43,011 nucleotides of DNA. Source: a virus. The notes under the pieces were generated by a model that saw nothing but the letters and a program-made list of their open reading frames with translations, did no database searches and was not told the origin of the DNA. The stretch covers positions 1 to 43,011 of IMG/VR virus record IMGVR_UViG_3300011126_000139, one strand, 5' to 3'. This document shows positions 8,228 through 14,628 of this stretch, one piece after another. Within the stretch, counting starts at the first letter, position 1. Each line of letters starts with the position of its first letter. Both the position numbers and the translations under genes were made by a program.

Positions 8228-8394
8228 CGTGCAAACCCTTTCAATGTGTCCCTGATGCCTCTTGTTTCACCGATCATACGTGACGCTTCAGCAGCAATTG
8301 AACAATCAATCGGACGGGTGTAATGATCAAGCAACGCCATATTGAAACCGATCATGACAACGATCACACCTAAATAATAAACGTCACGGGGCAT
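8224..8394 (-). CDS. Small membrane protein (56 aa)
   Basis: ATG 8394 overlaps the TAA of the upstream gene (TAATG); the stop overlaps the next start (ATGA). Residues 5-24 (VYYLGVIVVMIGFNMALL) form a convincing single transmembrane helix; the remainder is polar with a helical RMIGETRGIRDTLKGFAR end. Probably an inner-membrane protein with a short cytoplasmic tail; role unknown. The next gene also has a hydrophobic stretch, so the two may act together (inference). Confidence 0.65.
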   Translation of the reverse strand: MPRDVYYLGVIVVMIGFNMALLDHYTRPIDCSIAAEASRMIGETRGIRDTLKGFAR

Positions 8395-8630
8395 TATTTA
8401 GGTTTCCTTACACGTCTGCTGAATGTGTCGTCTTCGTCATCGTGGCAACCCGCATGACAACGAATTGATTCCTTCATCCAAGGTTTCCAAAATTTGTTTT
8501 GTTGATTGGCAAAGGCGTATGCTTGACTGTCACCTTCACCGGCGATAACCGTCCAAGGGTCACCGGGTTCAACACGAACACAAACTGACCCGTCAGCTTG
8601 TTCACTGTACTGATGATATTTTTTAGACAT
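8394..8630 (-). CDS. Hypothetical protein (78 aa)
   Basis: ATG 8630 overlaps the stop of the upstream gene (TGATG). Sequence MSKKYHQYSEQADGSVCVRV then a DPWTVIAGEGDSQAYA segment, a Cys/His pair CHAGCHDDEDD and a basic end RRVRKPK. I do not recognise a family. Position in the overlapping cluster supports it as real. Confidence 0.6.
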   Translation of the reverse strand: MSKKYHQYSEQADGSVCVRVEPGDPWTVIAGEGDSQAYAFANQQNKFWKPWMKESIRCHAGCHDDEDDTFSRRVRKPK

Positions 8631-8947
8631 CACACTTCACCTTTCACATATGCCCCACGACCGATGCGCTTCAGCATCCCGGCTTGATACATGCCATTGA
8701 TGACGAAGCGGCTGTAACTTAGGCTGATGGGGCTTAAACCGTACACTGCGTTATGGGCGTCCATGATTTCACGGGCGTTCATCGGATTGTCAGTCATCAA
8801 AGATACGATGCGCGATTCAATGCTTTGGGCATCTTGCATGTTTGACATCCGTTTGAATGCAAGATCGATGATTGCATGAAGACGTTGTTCGGGATTGTCA
8901 CCAAGCAATTTGGTTTCTTTTGGTGTTAGGGTGCGTTCGAATTTCAT
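8630..8947 (-). CDS. Winged-helix-like small protein (105 aa)
   Basis: Starts at ATG 8947 in an ATGA overlap. The sequence has an N-terminal helical part, then NPMNAREIMDAHNAVYG and SRFVINGMYQAGMLKRIGRG, which reads like a recognition-helix/wing arrangement (dissociation of two helices followed by a beta wing with GRGAYV). Probably a DNA-binding winged-helix protein. This rests on pattern only; the function is unknown. Confidence 0.6.
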   Translation of the reverse strand: MKFERTLTPKETKLLGDNPEQRLHAIIDLAFKRMSNMQDAQSIESRIVSLMTDNPMNAREIMDAHNAVYGLSPISLSYSRFVINGMYQAGMLKRIGRGAYVKGEV

Positions 8948-9381
8948 TTTATTTGTTCCCAATTATGATATTTTGTCCACGAACTGCAACCATCACACTT
9001 GCCGTCCTTATCAGTTGATTGAATGGCACATGATGAGCAATCGCGTTCGGTCATAGCATCGTCAATAATAGATCGGTTTGCTTCATAAATGGCGTTGGTT
9101 GCTGCACCGGATGGGCGCAATTCCCAAAGCGTTTTGATCAAGTCGCGTTGACGATTGATTTCGCTTTCATAAAGTGCGCCTTTGCCTTTTGTATAAAAGC
9201 GAATTTCTTGATCAAATCGCGCACGTAAATCATCTAACTGACCTTGCACTTCACGGATGATCTTACCGCGATGTTCAAAGTCACGATGCAAGATCGCGTT
9301 TTCATGCTGAAGGCGTGTGATATTATCATCACGACACGTGCAACCGTCACAAGGCGGTGTTTCCTGTTTCATCTTTCCCAT
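8944..9381 (-). CDS. Coiled-coil protein with cysteine clusters (145 aa)
   Basis: Start ATG 9381 (MGKMKQETPPCDGCTCRDDN) has GGAGT nine bases upstream and overlaps the upstream stop. An N-terminal CDGC-C cluster is followed by a long charged coiled-coil-like region (about residues 20-75, rich in L, E, R and Q) and a C-terminal four-cysteine set DCSSC ... KCDGC that could bind zinc. Function unknown; the layout resembles small phage scaffold or adaptor proteins (inference). Confidence 0.6.
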   Translation of the reverse strand: MGKMKQETPPCDGCTCRDDNITRLQHENAILHRDFEHRGKIIREVQGQLDDLRARFDQEIRFYTKGKGALYESEINRQRDLIKTLWELRPSGAATNAIYEANRSIIDDAMTERDCSSCAIQSTDKDGKCDGCSSWTKYHNWEQIK

Positions 9382-9737
9382 CAGACACACTCCGGTGCAT
9401 CGTCGTCGTCATGGGCGCATCTGAAACCACAATCAGAACAAAACACTTCATCGCCTTGCCGTACAGCGTGTGGGTGGGTGCAAGGTTCGTCAATACCGCC
9501 CCCACCATCGATGCCAGCACCCACAGCGAGTGCTAGGGGTGGAAACCAGTTGTCAGCCTTGCCCTGTGTCTGTGTTGCGGCAACACCATTCGTCGGCACA
9601 TCAGCAACGCGCCAAACGACACTGCACGACAGGCATAGGTGCGACTTATGGGGTGGGTTGGTCCAACCCGTTTCAGGATCAGGTTCATCGATGTGTTGGT
9701 CACCACAACGCGGGCAGTGCATTACCATGTCAGTCAT
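9381..9737 (-). CDS. Zinc-ribbon protein (118 aa)
   Basis: ATG 9737 in ATGA overlap. It opens with HCPRCGDQHIDEPDPETGW and continues NPPHKSHLCLSCSVVWRV, i.e. CxxC ... CxxC of a zinc ribbon with the characteristic CPxCGxxHxDE start often seen in small phage proteins. A Gly-rich linker leads to a second set HPHAVRQGDEVFCSDCGFRC. Two metal sites are likely. Role unknown; such proteins often bind nucleic acid or host proteins (family knowledge, not specific). Confidence 0.72.
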   Translation of the reverse strand: MTDMVMHCPRCGDQHIDEPDPETGWTNPPHKSHLCLSCSVVWRVADVPTNGVAATQTQGKADNWFPPLALAVGAGIDGGGGIDEPCTHPHAVRQGDEVFCSDCGFRCAHDDDDAPECV

Positions 9738-9979
9738 GACTTCAGTTCCTTTGCCTTGTTGATGACAACCATCATGTCATCGAACTGTTTTTCCCAATTC
9801 TTTAGTGCACCGGCAAGACCTGCATTCATGACCTTGACCGAAAGTTTTTCAAGCAACACTAACATTTCAGATTGGGCTTCGATGATCAGTGCTTTGCGAT
9901 GACAGACACGGGGTCTGACAACACACGTCACCGTGCCTGTAAGATCAGCGCGGCATTGCAAGCAGGGATCATGATCCAT
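9734..9979 (-). CDS. Hypothetical protein with CxxC and helical C-terminus (81 aa)
   Basis: ATG 9979 (MDHDPCLQCRADLTGTVTC), ten bases inside the end of the upstream gene. A CxxC at residues 6-9 is followed by a further Cys pair, and the rest is strongly helical (LIIEAQSEMLVLLEKLSVKV, then KNWEKQFDDMMVVINKAK). No recognised family. Confidence 0.55.
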   Translation of the reverse strand: MDHDPCLQCRADLTGTVTCVVRPRVCHRKALIIEAQSEMLVLLEKLSVKVMNAGLAGALKNWEKQFDDMMVVINKAKELKS

Positions 9980-10361
9980 CGACTTCAAGTCCCTTCATCA
10001 GGTTCATTGCTTCGGTGCGGATATTTCCACATTCAAAGACGCCTTCAGTTGCAGCGATGAACGCATTCAACAAATTGCGCATGTGTGGTGATGCAGCAAG
10101 AACGGGTGCATGTTTGTCAGCATCGGGTTTGATGAAAAATTCATCTTCCGACATAGCTACACGGTCATGAATTCGATGATAAAGATCACACACCGTGGTG
10201 CCGTTTTCATCTTCGATCCAAATGATTTCAACATCATCCTTTGTCTTAGCTTTTACGACTGTAAACTTCGTCATCGGTTTATTCCTTTTGTCACGGATTG
10301 CTTTACCTGATTCACGGATGCGCTGACCAAACGTAACAGCATTGTTAATTGCCTTATTCAT
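9969..10361 (-). CDS. Hypothetical protein (130 aa), alternative internal start
   Basis: ATG 10361 overlaps the upstream stop as TGATG. About 29 codons later an ATG (MTKFTVVKAKTKDDVEIIWI) carries a better ribosome site (AAAGGAA), so the mature product may be about 101 aa with the first segment a leader. The C-terminal PHMRNLLNAFIAATEGVFEC is helical. No family recognised. Confidence 0.55.
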   Translation of the reverse strand: MNKAINNAVTFGQRIRESGKAIRDKRNKPMTKFTVVKAKTKDDVEIIWIEDENGTTVCDLYHRIHDRVAMSEDEFFIKPDADKHAPVLAASPHMRNLLNAFIAATEGVFECGNIRTEAMNLMKGLEVDGS

Positions 10362-10711
10362 CAGTCAGTACCCCACTGTTTCAAGACCGCTGAAGCTAAG
10401 TCTTTCTGTTGATCGGTGGCAGTGGGATCATTCTTCCATAACCCGGCCTGAACAATCCATTCGGCAACGACTTCAGGATTGATGTCGTCACGATGTGCGA
10501 GTTTGAACGGTTTTTTGAACGGGATGATATTAGACATTTCGATTTCCCTTTTCATCAGTGTGAAGACCATGCTGTTTTTGACATCGATGCAAACAGCTTC
10601 CCACCCTTCCTGACCGTATTCATTCAGACCACCATCAAACCTTAGTTTTGAATCGTCACCCTTGAACGCTTCATTACCAGACACAACGATTGTGTATTCC
10701 CAACGGGTCAT
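10361..10711 (-). CDS. DUF4177-like small protein with C-terminal extension (116 aa)
   Basis: ATG 10711 in ATGA overlap (MTRWEYTIVVSGNEAF). Residues 1-55 resemble DUF4177: WEY start, LNEYGQEGWEAVCIDV, and a strand ending FTLMKR. A second part starts at an internal methionine (MSNIIPFKKPFKLAHRDD) and looks like a separate short domain, so this is a fusion or a nested gene. Function unknown. Confidence 0.6.
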   Translation of the reverse strand: MTRWEYTIVVSGNEAFKGDDSKLRFDGGLNEYGQEGWEAVCIDVKNSMVFTLMKREIEMSNIIPFKKPFKLAHRDDINPEVVAEWIVQAGLWKNDPTATDQQKDLASAVLKQWGTD

Positions 10712-10980
10712 AACCAATCACCGTCTGCATCATCATCAGACAACGCCCATAGTTCGACATCGTACTTGTCACAGAACTGTTTGATGACCGCATTGATTTG
10801 ATCAACGGTGCCGCGCATGGCAAAATAGGCGCGTTGACCCTTTGTATTTTCAACAAGGTTCAGTGGAATTTGATCTGACCTAATGATACTGATCATGTCA
10901 CGTTTGTCAGATTCACGCGCCACCACGGCAAGCGTTCGGTTGAAGACAATATAGTTTTTCAGGGTGTTACTCATGATCAT
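10708..10980 (-). CDS. Hypothetical protein (90 aa)
   Basis: ATG 10980 or 10974 (MIMSNTLKNYIVFNRTLAVV), overlapping the upstream stop. Predicted alpha/beta character, with a strand-like N-terminus, GQRAYFAMRGTVDQINAVIK and a very acidic end SDDDADGD. No family recognised. It overlaps the next gene by ATGA. Confidence 0.55.
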   Translation of the reverse strand: MIMSNTLKNYIVFNRTLAVVARESDKRDMISIIRSDQIPLNLVENTKGQRAYFAMRGTVDQINAVIKQFCDKYDVELWALSDDDADGDWL

Positions 10981-11381
10981 AATTCCTTTGGTGTGTTAAG
11001 TTCTTCAAGGGCTTCGGTCACCATCAACAGCGTTGCGGGGGTGATCGCACATCGTGGGAAACCCTTTCCGTCAGGAAACGAATCGCGTTTGACGGCTTGC
11101 AGTGCCTGTATCAGGGCTGGTATGGGCGACTGTGTGATGCAGCGACCATCAGTCGTGATGCGGTGGTTGATATCAGCACAGGCAGCATTCCAACCCTTGC
11201 CGTGATCGGTTGCCTGTTTGCAGGTGCCACGGTTCAAGAAAACGGCTGTTGATATATCGGCACATCGCTGACGTTCGTCGGCTTTGGTGTTGTTGACCAA
11301 ATCAGTCAAGATGGCAACGGACCAACTAAGATCGTCACTGTCTTTGACGCGCTTTGCACACTGTTCAATATAATCGGTCAT
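10977..11381 (-). CDS. Hypothetical protein (134 aa)
   Basis: ATG 11381 in TCATGA overlap with the small gene upstream. Mostly helical; contains DERQRCADISTAVFLN and later SFPDGKGFPRCAITPATLLM with scattered cysteines. I do not recognise a family. Confidence 0.55.
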   Translation of the reverse strand: MTDYIEQCAKRVKDSDDLSWSVAILTDLVNNTKADERQRCADISTAVFLNRGTCKQATDHGKGWNAACADINHRITTDGRCITQSPIPALIQALQAVKRDSFPDGKGFPRCAITPATLLMVTEALEELNTPKEL

Positions 11382-11542
11382 GACATATATTTCCGCATAC
11401 CAGCGTTTGCCGTTGTTCCGTTTTTAAGGACACAATCAACTTCAGGATATTCATCCTGTTCGTCTTCCCAATCGCGTCTAAATGCGGTGGTGTCATCTAT
11501 GAACACCATTATATCTTCATCATGTTTCAGATCATCAGTCAT
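11378..11542 (-). CDS. Small acidic hypothetical protein (54 aa)
   Basis: ATG 11542 (MTDDLKHDEDIMVFIDDTTA) in ATGA overlap, stop in TCATGA overlap with the next gene. Very acidic (many D and E, for example WEDEQDEYPE). Small acidic phage proteins sometimes mimic DNA or bind host proteins; nothing in the sequence proves that here. Supported by exact fit in the overlapping gene chain. Confidence 0.58.
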   Translation of the reverse strand: MTDDLKHDEDIMVFIDDTTAFRRDWEDEQDEYPEVDCVLKNGTTANAGMRKYMS

Positions 11543-11811
11543 TTCAAAAATTCCCTGATCACTGCACGCCCAAAATCACGGGCTGCAAAGTTTAAACGCA
11601 GACTTGCCCAACGAACACTGCGATGCCACATCTGATAAACAGCATATTCAGACAACTGATGTACATCCCTATACCAACCTTCCCGCTTTTCTTCACGACG
11701 GATGAAGCGGGCTAGACGACGATCATCGGGGGTCAATTTAGGGCGACGGATACGACCAAACGATTGACGCCTAGCGGCAGGACTGTCGGTGATTTTTATA
11801 TTATCGGTCAT
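11539..11811 (-). CDS. Basic hypothetical protein (90 aa)
   Basis: ATG 11811 (MTDNIKITDSPAARRQSFGR) in ATGA overlap; an upstream ATG (11823) lies within the end of the preceding gene. Rich in Arg (RIRRPKLTPDDRRLARFIRR), so probably nucleic-acid binding (inference). No family recognised. Confidence 0.55.
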   Translation of the reverse strand: MTDNIKITDSPAARRQSFGRIRRPKLTPDDRRLARFIRREEKREGWYRDVHQLSEYAVYQMWHRSVRWASLRLNFAARDFGRAVIREFLK

Positions 11812-12347
11812 TTGTTGCACCATAAGATATGGGTGACATGGGACGGCAACGGCAGTTCACGTTGTGATGGATAGACACGGATGCGACTACCATCTGATGA
11901 TTTTGCAAACTTGCCACGGCACACGGCTTCACCATAACCATCATCATCAGTGATCGCAGTGCATTCAGCATTTTCATTGAATTCAGCAAGGGTCATTAAG
12001 TCGCCTTCACTACCTTCGATGATGTTGTCAGACTTGCCTTCAGCTTTTTCGATGGCATCATCGCGCATGAACAGGAACACCTGCAAATCACCATCACTGC
12101 TTTCCATGCAAAGTTTCTGATACTTCAAAGCAGCAAGCAGTTCATCATGACAATTCCAAGTGTGGACGATGCGGGCTGCGTTGGCTTCATTTTCCCCCGC
12201 ACCACCATCGACAATTGTGTTGTTGGAATAACCACCGGTGCTGCAAATAGAACGCCCGTCTTCATTTTCCACTGAACAGGGGTGTGCTGTTCCACGTATT
12301 GATGATGCTGTCTGTAGCTTCCCCGGTGTGTGTTTAGTGTTGGTCAT
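11808..12347 (-). CDS. Conserved phage protein of unknown function (179 aa)
   Basis: ATG 12347, two bases after the upstream stop. The start (TNTKHTPGKLQTASSIRG) and the stretch ENEANAARIVHTWNCHDELLAALK match a common small phage protein type with a TPG-x-(W/L) opening and an NAxRIVxxxNxHDxLxxAL helix. These are widespread, of unknown function. A C-terminal cysteine/aspartate-rich part follows. Confidence 0.65.
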   Translation of the reverse strand: MTNTKHTPGKLQTASSIRGTAHPCSVENEDGRSICSTGGYSNNTIVDGGAGENEANAARIVHTWNCHDELLAALKYQKLCMESSDGDLQVFLFMRDDAIEKAEGKSDNIIEGSEGDLMTLAEFNENAECTAITDDDGYGEAVCRGKFAKSSDGSRIRVYPSQRELPLPSHVTHILWCNK

Positions 12348-12349
12348 GA

Positions 12350-13069
12350 TTATTCACCCCTTGCTTTTTTGATAACGGCACGGGCGTTGTCGTGCGCGAT
12401 TTTAATCACGTTGTGTGTGTCCAAGTGAAGCATGTTTTCAAGTCTGTCAGCGGCACCTTCCAACGCTTCAAGCAAATCTTCAGCGTTGTCTTTGATCAGA
12501 TCGATGCGTTTGCCTTCAGCGATTTCAGCAGCAAGTGCGTCGTCTGCTGCTAGGTCAGCAGTCTTGCGATCTGCAATGTCATCATCATTGGGGATCAGTT
12601 CAAGCCAACGACGAACGGTGACAGTCATTTCAGATTGACCACTCACTTCAGCAATGACATGACGGTGATGCCCGGTGCCTTGAATACAGACGGTTTCACC
12701 CGACACATCGCGAAGCGTGTATTCGCGTCCATAAGACGGTGTGAAGGTGGCAACATGGACACCGTCAACGAAAACCTTTTGTGAATAACGGGTGTGCATA
12801 GTGTGCATGTCACCGCGTTTGATTTTGATGTTTGCGGTCATGGCGGCATCACTGATGACCTTGGTTGAACCGATCTTGACGGCACTTTCAACGGTCTTGG
12901 CTTGCCCGATGCGATAGCCTTCAGCATCTAGGGCGTGCCAGTAGTCACCATAATTGTTGCCTTCAGTGCGGGCGATGGTGATCGCTGCATGTGTGTCGAT
13001 TGACGATGCACGCTTGCCGTTGTGATCGAAATACCGGCGTTCAACAATGTTGCCTGTGAAGTTCATCAT
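12350..13069 (-). CDS. Hypothetical protein with C-terminal helical domain (239 aa)
   Basis: ATG 13069 (MMNFTGNIVERRYFDHNGKR), seven bases after the upstream stop. The N-terminal two thirds are beta-rich, with repeated short segments such as QKVFVDGVHVATFTPSYGRE. The last 80 residues are helical and acidic (ADDALAAEIAEGKRIDLIKD, then DLLEALEGAADRLENML). No family recognised; second gene of the leftward cluster. Confidence 0.6.
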   Translation of the reverse strand: MMNFTGNIVERRYFDHNGKRASSIDTHAAITIARTEGNNYGDYWHALDAEGYRIGQAKTVESAVKIGSTKVISDAAMTANIKIKRGDMHTMHTRYSQKVFVDGVHVATFTPSYGREYTLRDVSGETVCIQGTGHHRHVIAEVSGQSEMTVTVRRWLELIPNDDDIADRKTADLAADDALAAEIAEGKRIDLIKDNAEDLLEALEGAADRLENMLHLDTHNVIKIAHDNARAVIKKARGE

Positions 13070-13076
13070 GGGTCAT

Positions 13077-13313
13077 TTATCCTTTGGTGTTGGCTTTGAC
13101 GATTGCGACGACTTCAGCCCATTTGCGCTGACCGGGTACATATTTAATTTCAAGGTCAGGATATGCAATGAACGCTTTTTCAAGTGAACCATACTTTTCA
13201 ACCAAAGCTTCAACCATTGAAGGTGCATCTTCGGTGCCGATAGCGGCGTAATACGTTTCAAAAACCTGATATTCAAAAGCGTCTTCATTGATCGTCATGG
13301 TCATCGTCATCAT
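13077..13313 (-). CDS. Hypothetical protein, first gene of the leftward cluster (78 aa)
   Basis: Several in-frame ATGs occur in a row (13313, 13310, 13304, 13298) after an AGGG; ATG 13304 has the best spacing and 13313 is the longest. The conserved-looking part is FEYQVFETYYAAIGTEDAPS, then MVEALVEKYGSLEKAFIAYP. No family recognised. It lies directly downstream of the leftward promoter at 13339..13367. Confidence 0.6.
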   Translation of the reverse strand: MMTMTMTINEDAFEYQVFETYYAAIGTEDAPSMVEALVEKYGSLEKAFIAYPDLEIKYVPGQRKWAEVVAIVKANTKG

Positions 13314-13338
13314 CCCTGTTCGTTGTTTCGATATAACC

Positions 13339-13367
13339 AACTTACAGAACGACCTAGGTCATGTCAA
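13339..13367 (-). promoter_or_regulatory. Leftward promoter for the small-gene cluster
   Basis: On the minus strand: consensus -35 TTGACA (13367..13362), 17-bp spacer, -10 TAAGTT (13344..13339). The spacer holds a perfect palindrome GACCTAGGTC (13351..13360), an obvious operator position. It reads straight into the gene at 13313. Confidence 0.6.
13351..13360. promoter_or_regulatory. Palindromic operator candidate GACCTAGGTC
   Basis: A perfect 10-bp palindrome lies between the -35 and -10 of the leftward promoter. A repressor bound there would block polymerase. The TetR-like protein encoded at 5238..5546 is a candidate ligand (inference). Confidence 0.5.
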
Positions 13368-13396
13368 CATATTATTTAAATTAATTATGGTGGTGG

Positions 13397-13655
13397 GGTC
13401 GCGTCATGTCGTGTCATTGGTGGCGTCATTGATAAGTGGTTGATTGTGTTGAATAAAACTTTGTATATATAATTCGATGACTTGATGACGCGACAAACCC
13501 GGTTGTCTCTATATAACACCTATAATATATTATATATTGTTTGTTATTATTATTTATATTTTAAAAAGTAAAGTCATCAAGTCATAATCACCATAAAATA
13601 TTGAAATCGTTGAACAAATTGATGACCTAACCCCATGACTTGGGATGACGCGACC
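13397..13655. repeat. AT-rich region with inverted and direct GTCATC/GATGAC elements; candidate origin
   Basis: GGTCGCGTCAT at 13397..13407 is the inverse of ATGACGCGACC at 13645..13655. ATGACTTGATGAC at 13477..13489 is the perfect inverse of GTCATCAAGTCAT at 13573..13585. ATGACTTG plus GATGACGCGAC recurs at 13477..13494 and 13635..13654. A nearly pure A/T stretch of about 60 bases lies in between (about 13510..13570). Such iteron-like, symmetric repeats around an AT-rich core are typical of replication origins or multi-operator control regions; which of these it is cannot be decided here. This gene-free stretch (about 13314..13760) otherwise holds the two promoters listed separately. Confidence 0.55.
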
Positions 13656-13702
13656 CTCTTAAAACCAGCTAAGTCATTGAAACTATGATGTCATCGGTCG
13701 AT

Positions 13703-13731
13703 TTGACATGCTCAATATATAAATATACAAT
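13703..13731 (+). promoter_or_regulatory. Rightward sigma70-type promoter upstream of the late operon
   Basis: TTGACA at 13703..13708, exact 17-bp spacer, TACAAT at 13726..13731. It is the best -35/-10 pair I found. It leads into the 30-aa membrane peptide at 13767 and then the terminase genes. Confidence 0.65.
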
Positions 13732-13766
13732 TCAATCATCGAAACTGTGGATATAGGGGAATGATT

Positions 13767-13859
13767 ATGGCTGATGGAATTATCTTGCTCACTCAAATAT
13801 CGGTCGTTGGGTTGGTGTTCATTCTGACGTGCTGGTTGGTTGAAGAACGCAAGCATTGA
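13767..13859 (+). CDS. Small single-span membrane peptide (30 aa)
   Basis: MADGIILLTQISVVGLVFIL then TCWLVEERKH. ATG 13767 has AGGGG about seven bases upstream; ATG 13761 is an in-frame alternative. Residues about 5-24 are a clear transmembrane helix with a charged cytoplasmic-type end. It lies just downstream of the rightward promoter, ahead of the terminase genes. Function unknown; a holin-like or membrane-modulating role is only a guess. Confidence 0.55.
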   Translation: MADGIILLTQISVVGLVFILTCWLVEERKH

Positions 13860-13923
13860 CCTGTGATAGTCATAGCGATTATATTTATGGTGCTGATGGT
13901 TGATGACCCGCACCCCTCCCTGT

Positions 13924-13977
13924 TCAAACCCTTGTGTGTGCGATTGTTGATCATCAGCACTTAACATAAGGGTTTGA
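13924..13977 (+). promoter_or_regulatory. Inverted repeat masking the terminase small-subunit ribosome site
   Basis: TCAAACCCTT (13924..13933) and AAGGGTTTGA (13968..13977) are perfect 10-bp complements separated by 34 bases. The right arm contains the AAGGG ribosome site for ATG 13979. As RNA the arms would pair and hide the ribosome site. This could be a translational control of packaging (inference). Confidence 0.5.
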
Positions 13978-13978
13978 T

Positions 13979-14425
13979 ATGACTGACAAAAAACCAGTAG
14001 GTGCACCAACCAAGTTTGATGAACGCTTCATCGAACAGGCGCGAATCATTGGCGCGAACTTGGGTTCAACGAACGTTCAACTTGCTGCGATCTTCGGTGT
14101 TTCGGAATCAACGCTGTACGAATGGTGCGCTATTTATCCCAAATTATCGGAGGCCATAAAAGAAGGACGTGATCATTTCGACACCCACCGCGTTCAATCA
14201 GCGTTGCGTGATCGTGCAGTTGGTTACAGTCATGAAGACGTTCATATCAGCAACTTCAAGGGCGACATCACGTTGACGCCAATCACCAAGCATTACCCAC
14301 CTGATGCGACATCAGCTATTTTTTGGTTGAAGAACCGTGATCCGAAACGATGGAAAGACAAACAGGAAGTCGAACACAGCGGTCACATCGGGATCAACAT
14401 CGGTGAAGATGAGGCTGAACTATGA
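13979..14425 (+). CDS. terS: Terminase small subunit
   Basis: 148 aa, ATG 13979 with AAGGG ten bases upstream. Begins MTDKKPVGAPTKFDERF, with the GAPTK opening common to this family, followed by a helix-turn-helix-like ATLAAIFGVSE type segment (LAAIFGVSESTLYEWCAIYP) used to bind the packaging site. The rest contains SALRDRAVGYSHED and FWLKNRDPKRWKDK, the latter typical of TerS proteins that recruit the large subunit. The gene precedes TerL with one small gene between, in ATGA overlaps. Confidence 0.88.
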   Translation: MTDKKPVGAPTKFDERFIEQARIIGANLGSTNVQLAAIFGVSESTLYEWCAIYPKLSEAIKEGRDHFDTHRVQSALRDRAVGYSHEDVHISNFKGDITLTPITKHYPPDATSAIFWLKNRDPKRWKDKQEVEHSGHIGINIGEDEAEL

Positions 14426-14628
14426 GGGTGAAAAGTGCAGCGATCGCCATTGATGATTATAAGCTTCAGACTTTTGAAGATGCCTTGAAGCGTGCAACGT
14501 TTAGTTGGGAACGTTGCAAGGGATTAACCAGCGGCACTGTCATTCTTAAAGTCGAATATAGCGACGTGGATTTTGACAAATTGCAGAAGGTCATTGCAGC
14601 CGCTAATGAAGTTGCAGTTGCGTCATGA
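14422..14628 (+). CDS. Small hypothetical protein between terminase genes (68 aa)
   Basis: ATG 14422 in ATGA overlap with terS and stop in ATGA overlap with terL. MRVKSAAIAIDDYKLQTFED, then a VILKVEYSDVDFDKLQ segment; predicted alpha/beta. No family recognised. The overlaps suggest coordinated expression with the terminase. Confidence 0.6.
   Translation: MRVKSAAIAIDDYKLQTFEDALKRATFSWERCKGLTSGTVILKVEYSDVDFDKLQKVIAAANEVAVAS

Noticed and set aside
13892-13960. 8-bp inverted repeat TGCTGATG / CATCAGCA
   Set aside because: Loop of over 50 bases and short arms make it likely by chance; the 10-bp pair at 13924..13977 is the better structure.
13863-13964. 33-aa hydrophobic frame with GTG start between the membrane peptide and terS
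   Set aside because: No ribosome site, and its end lies within the predicted hairpin; too weak to call although hydrophobic.
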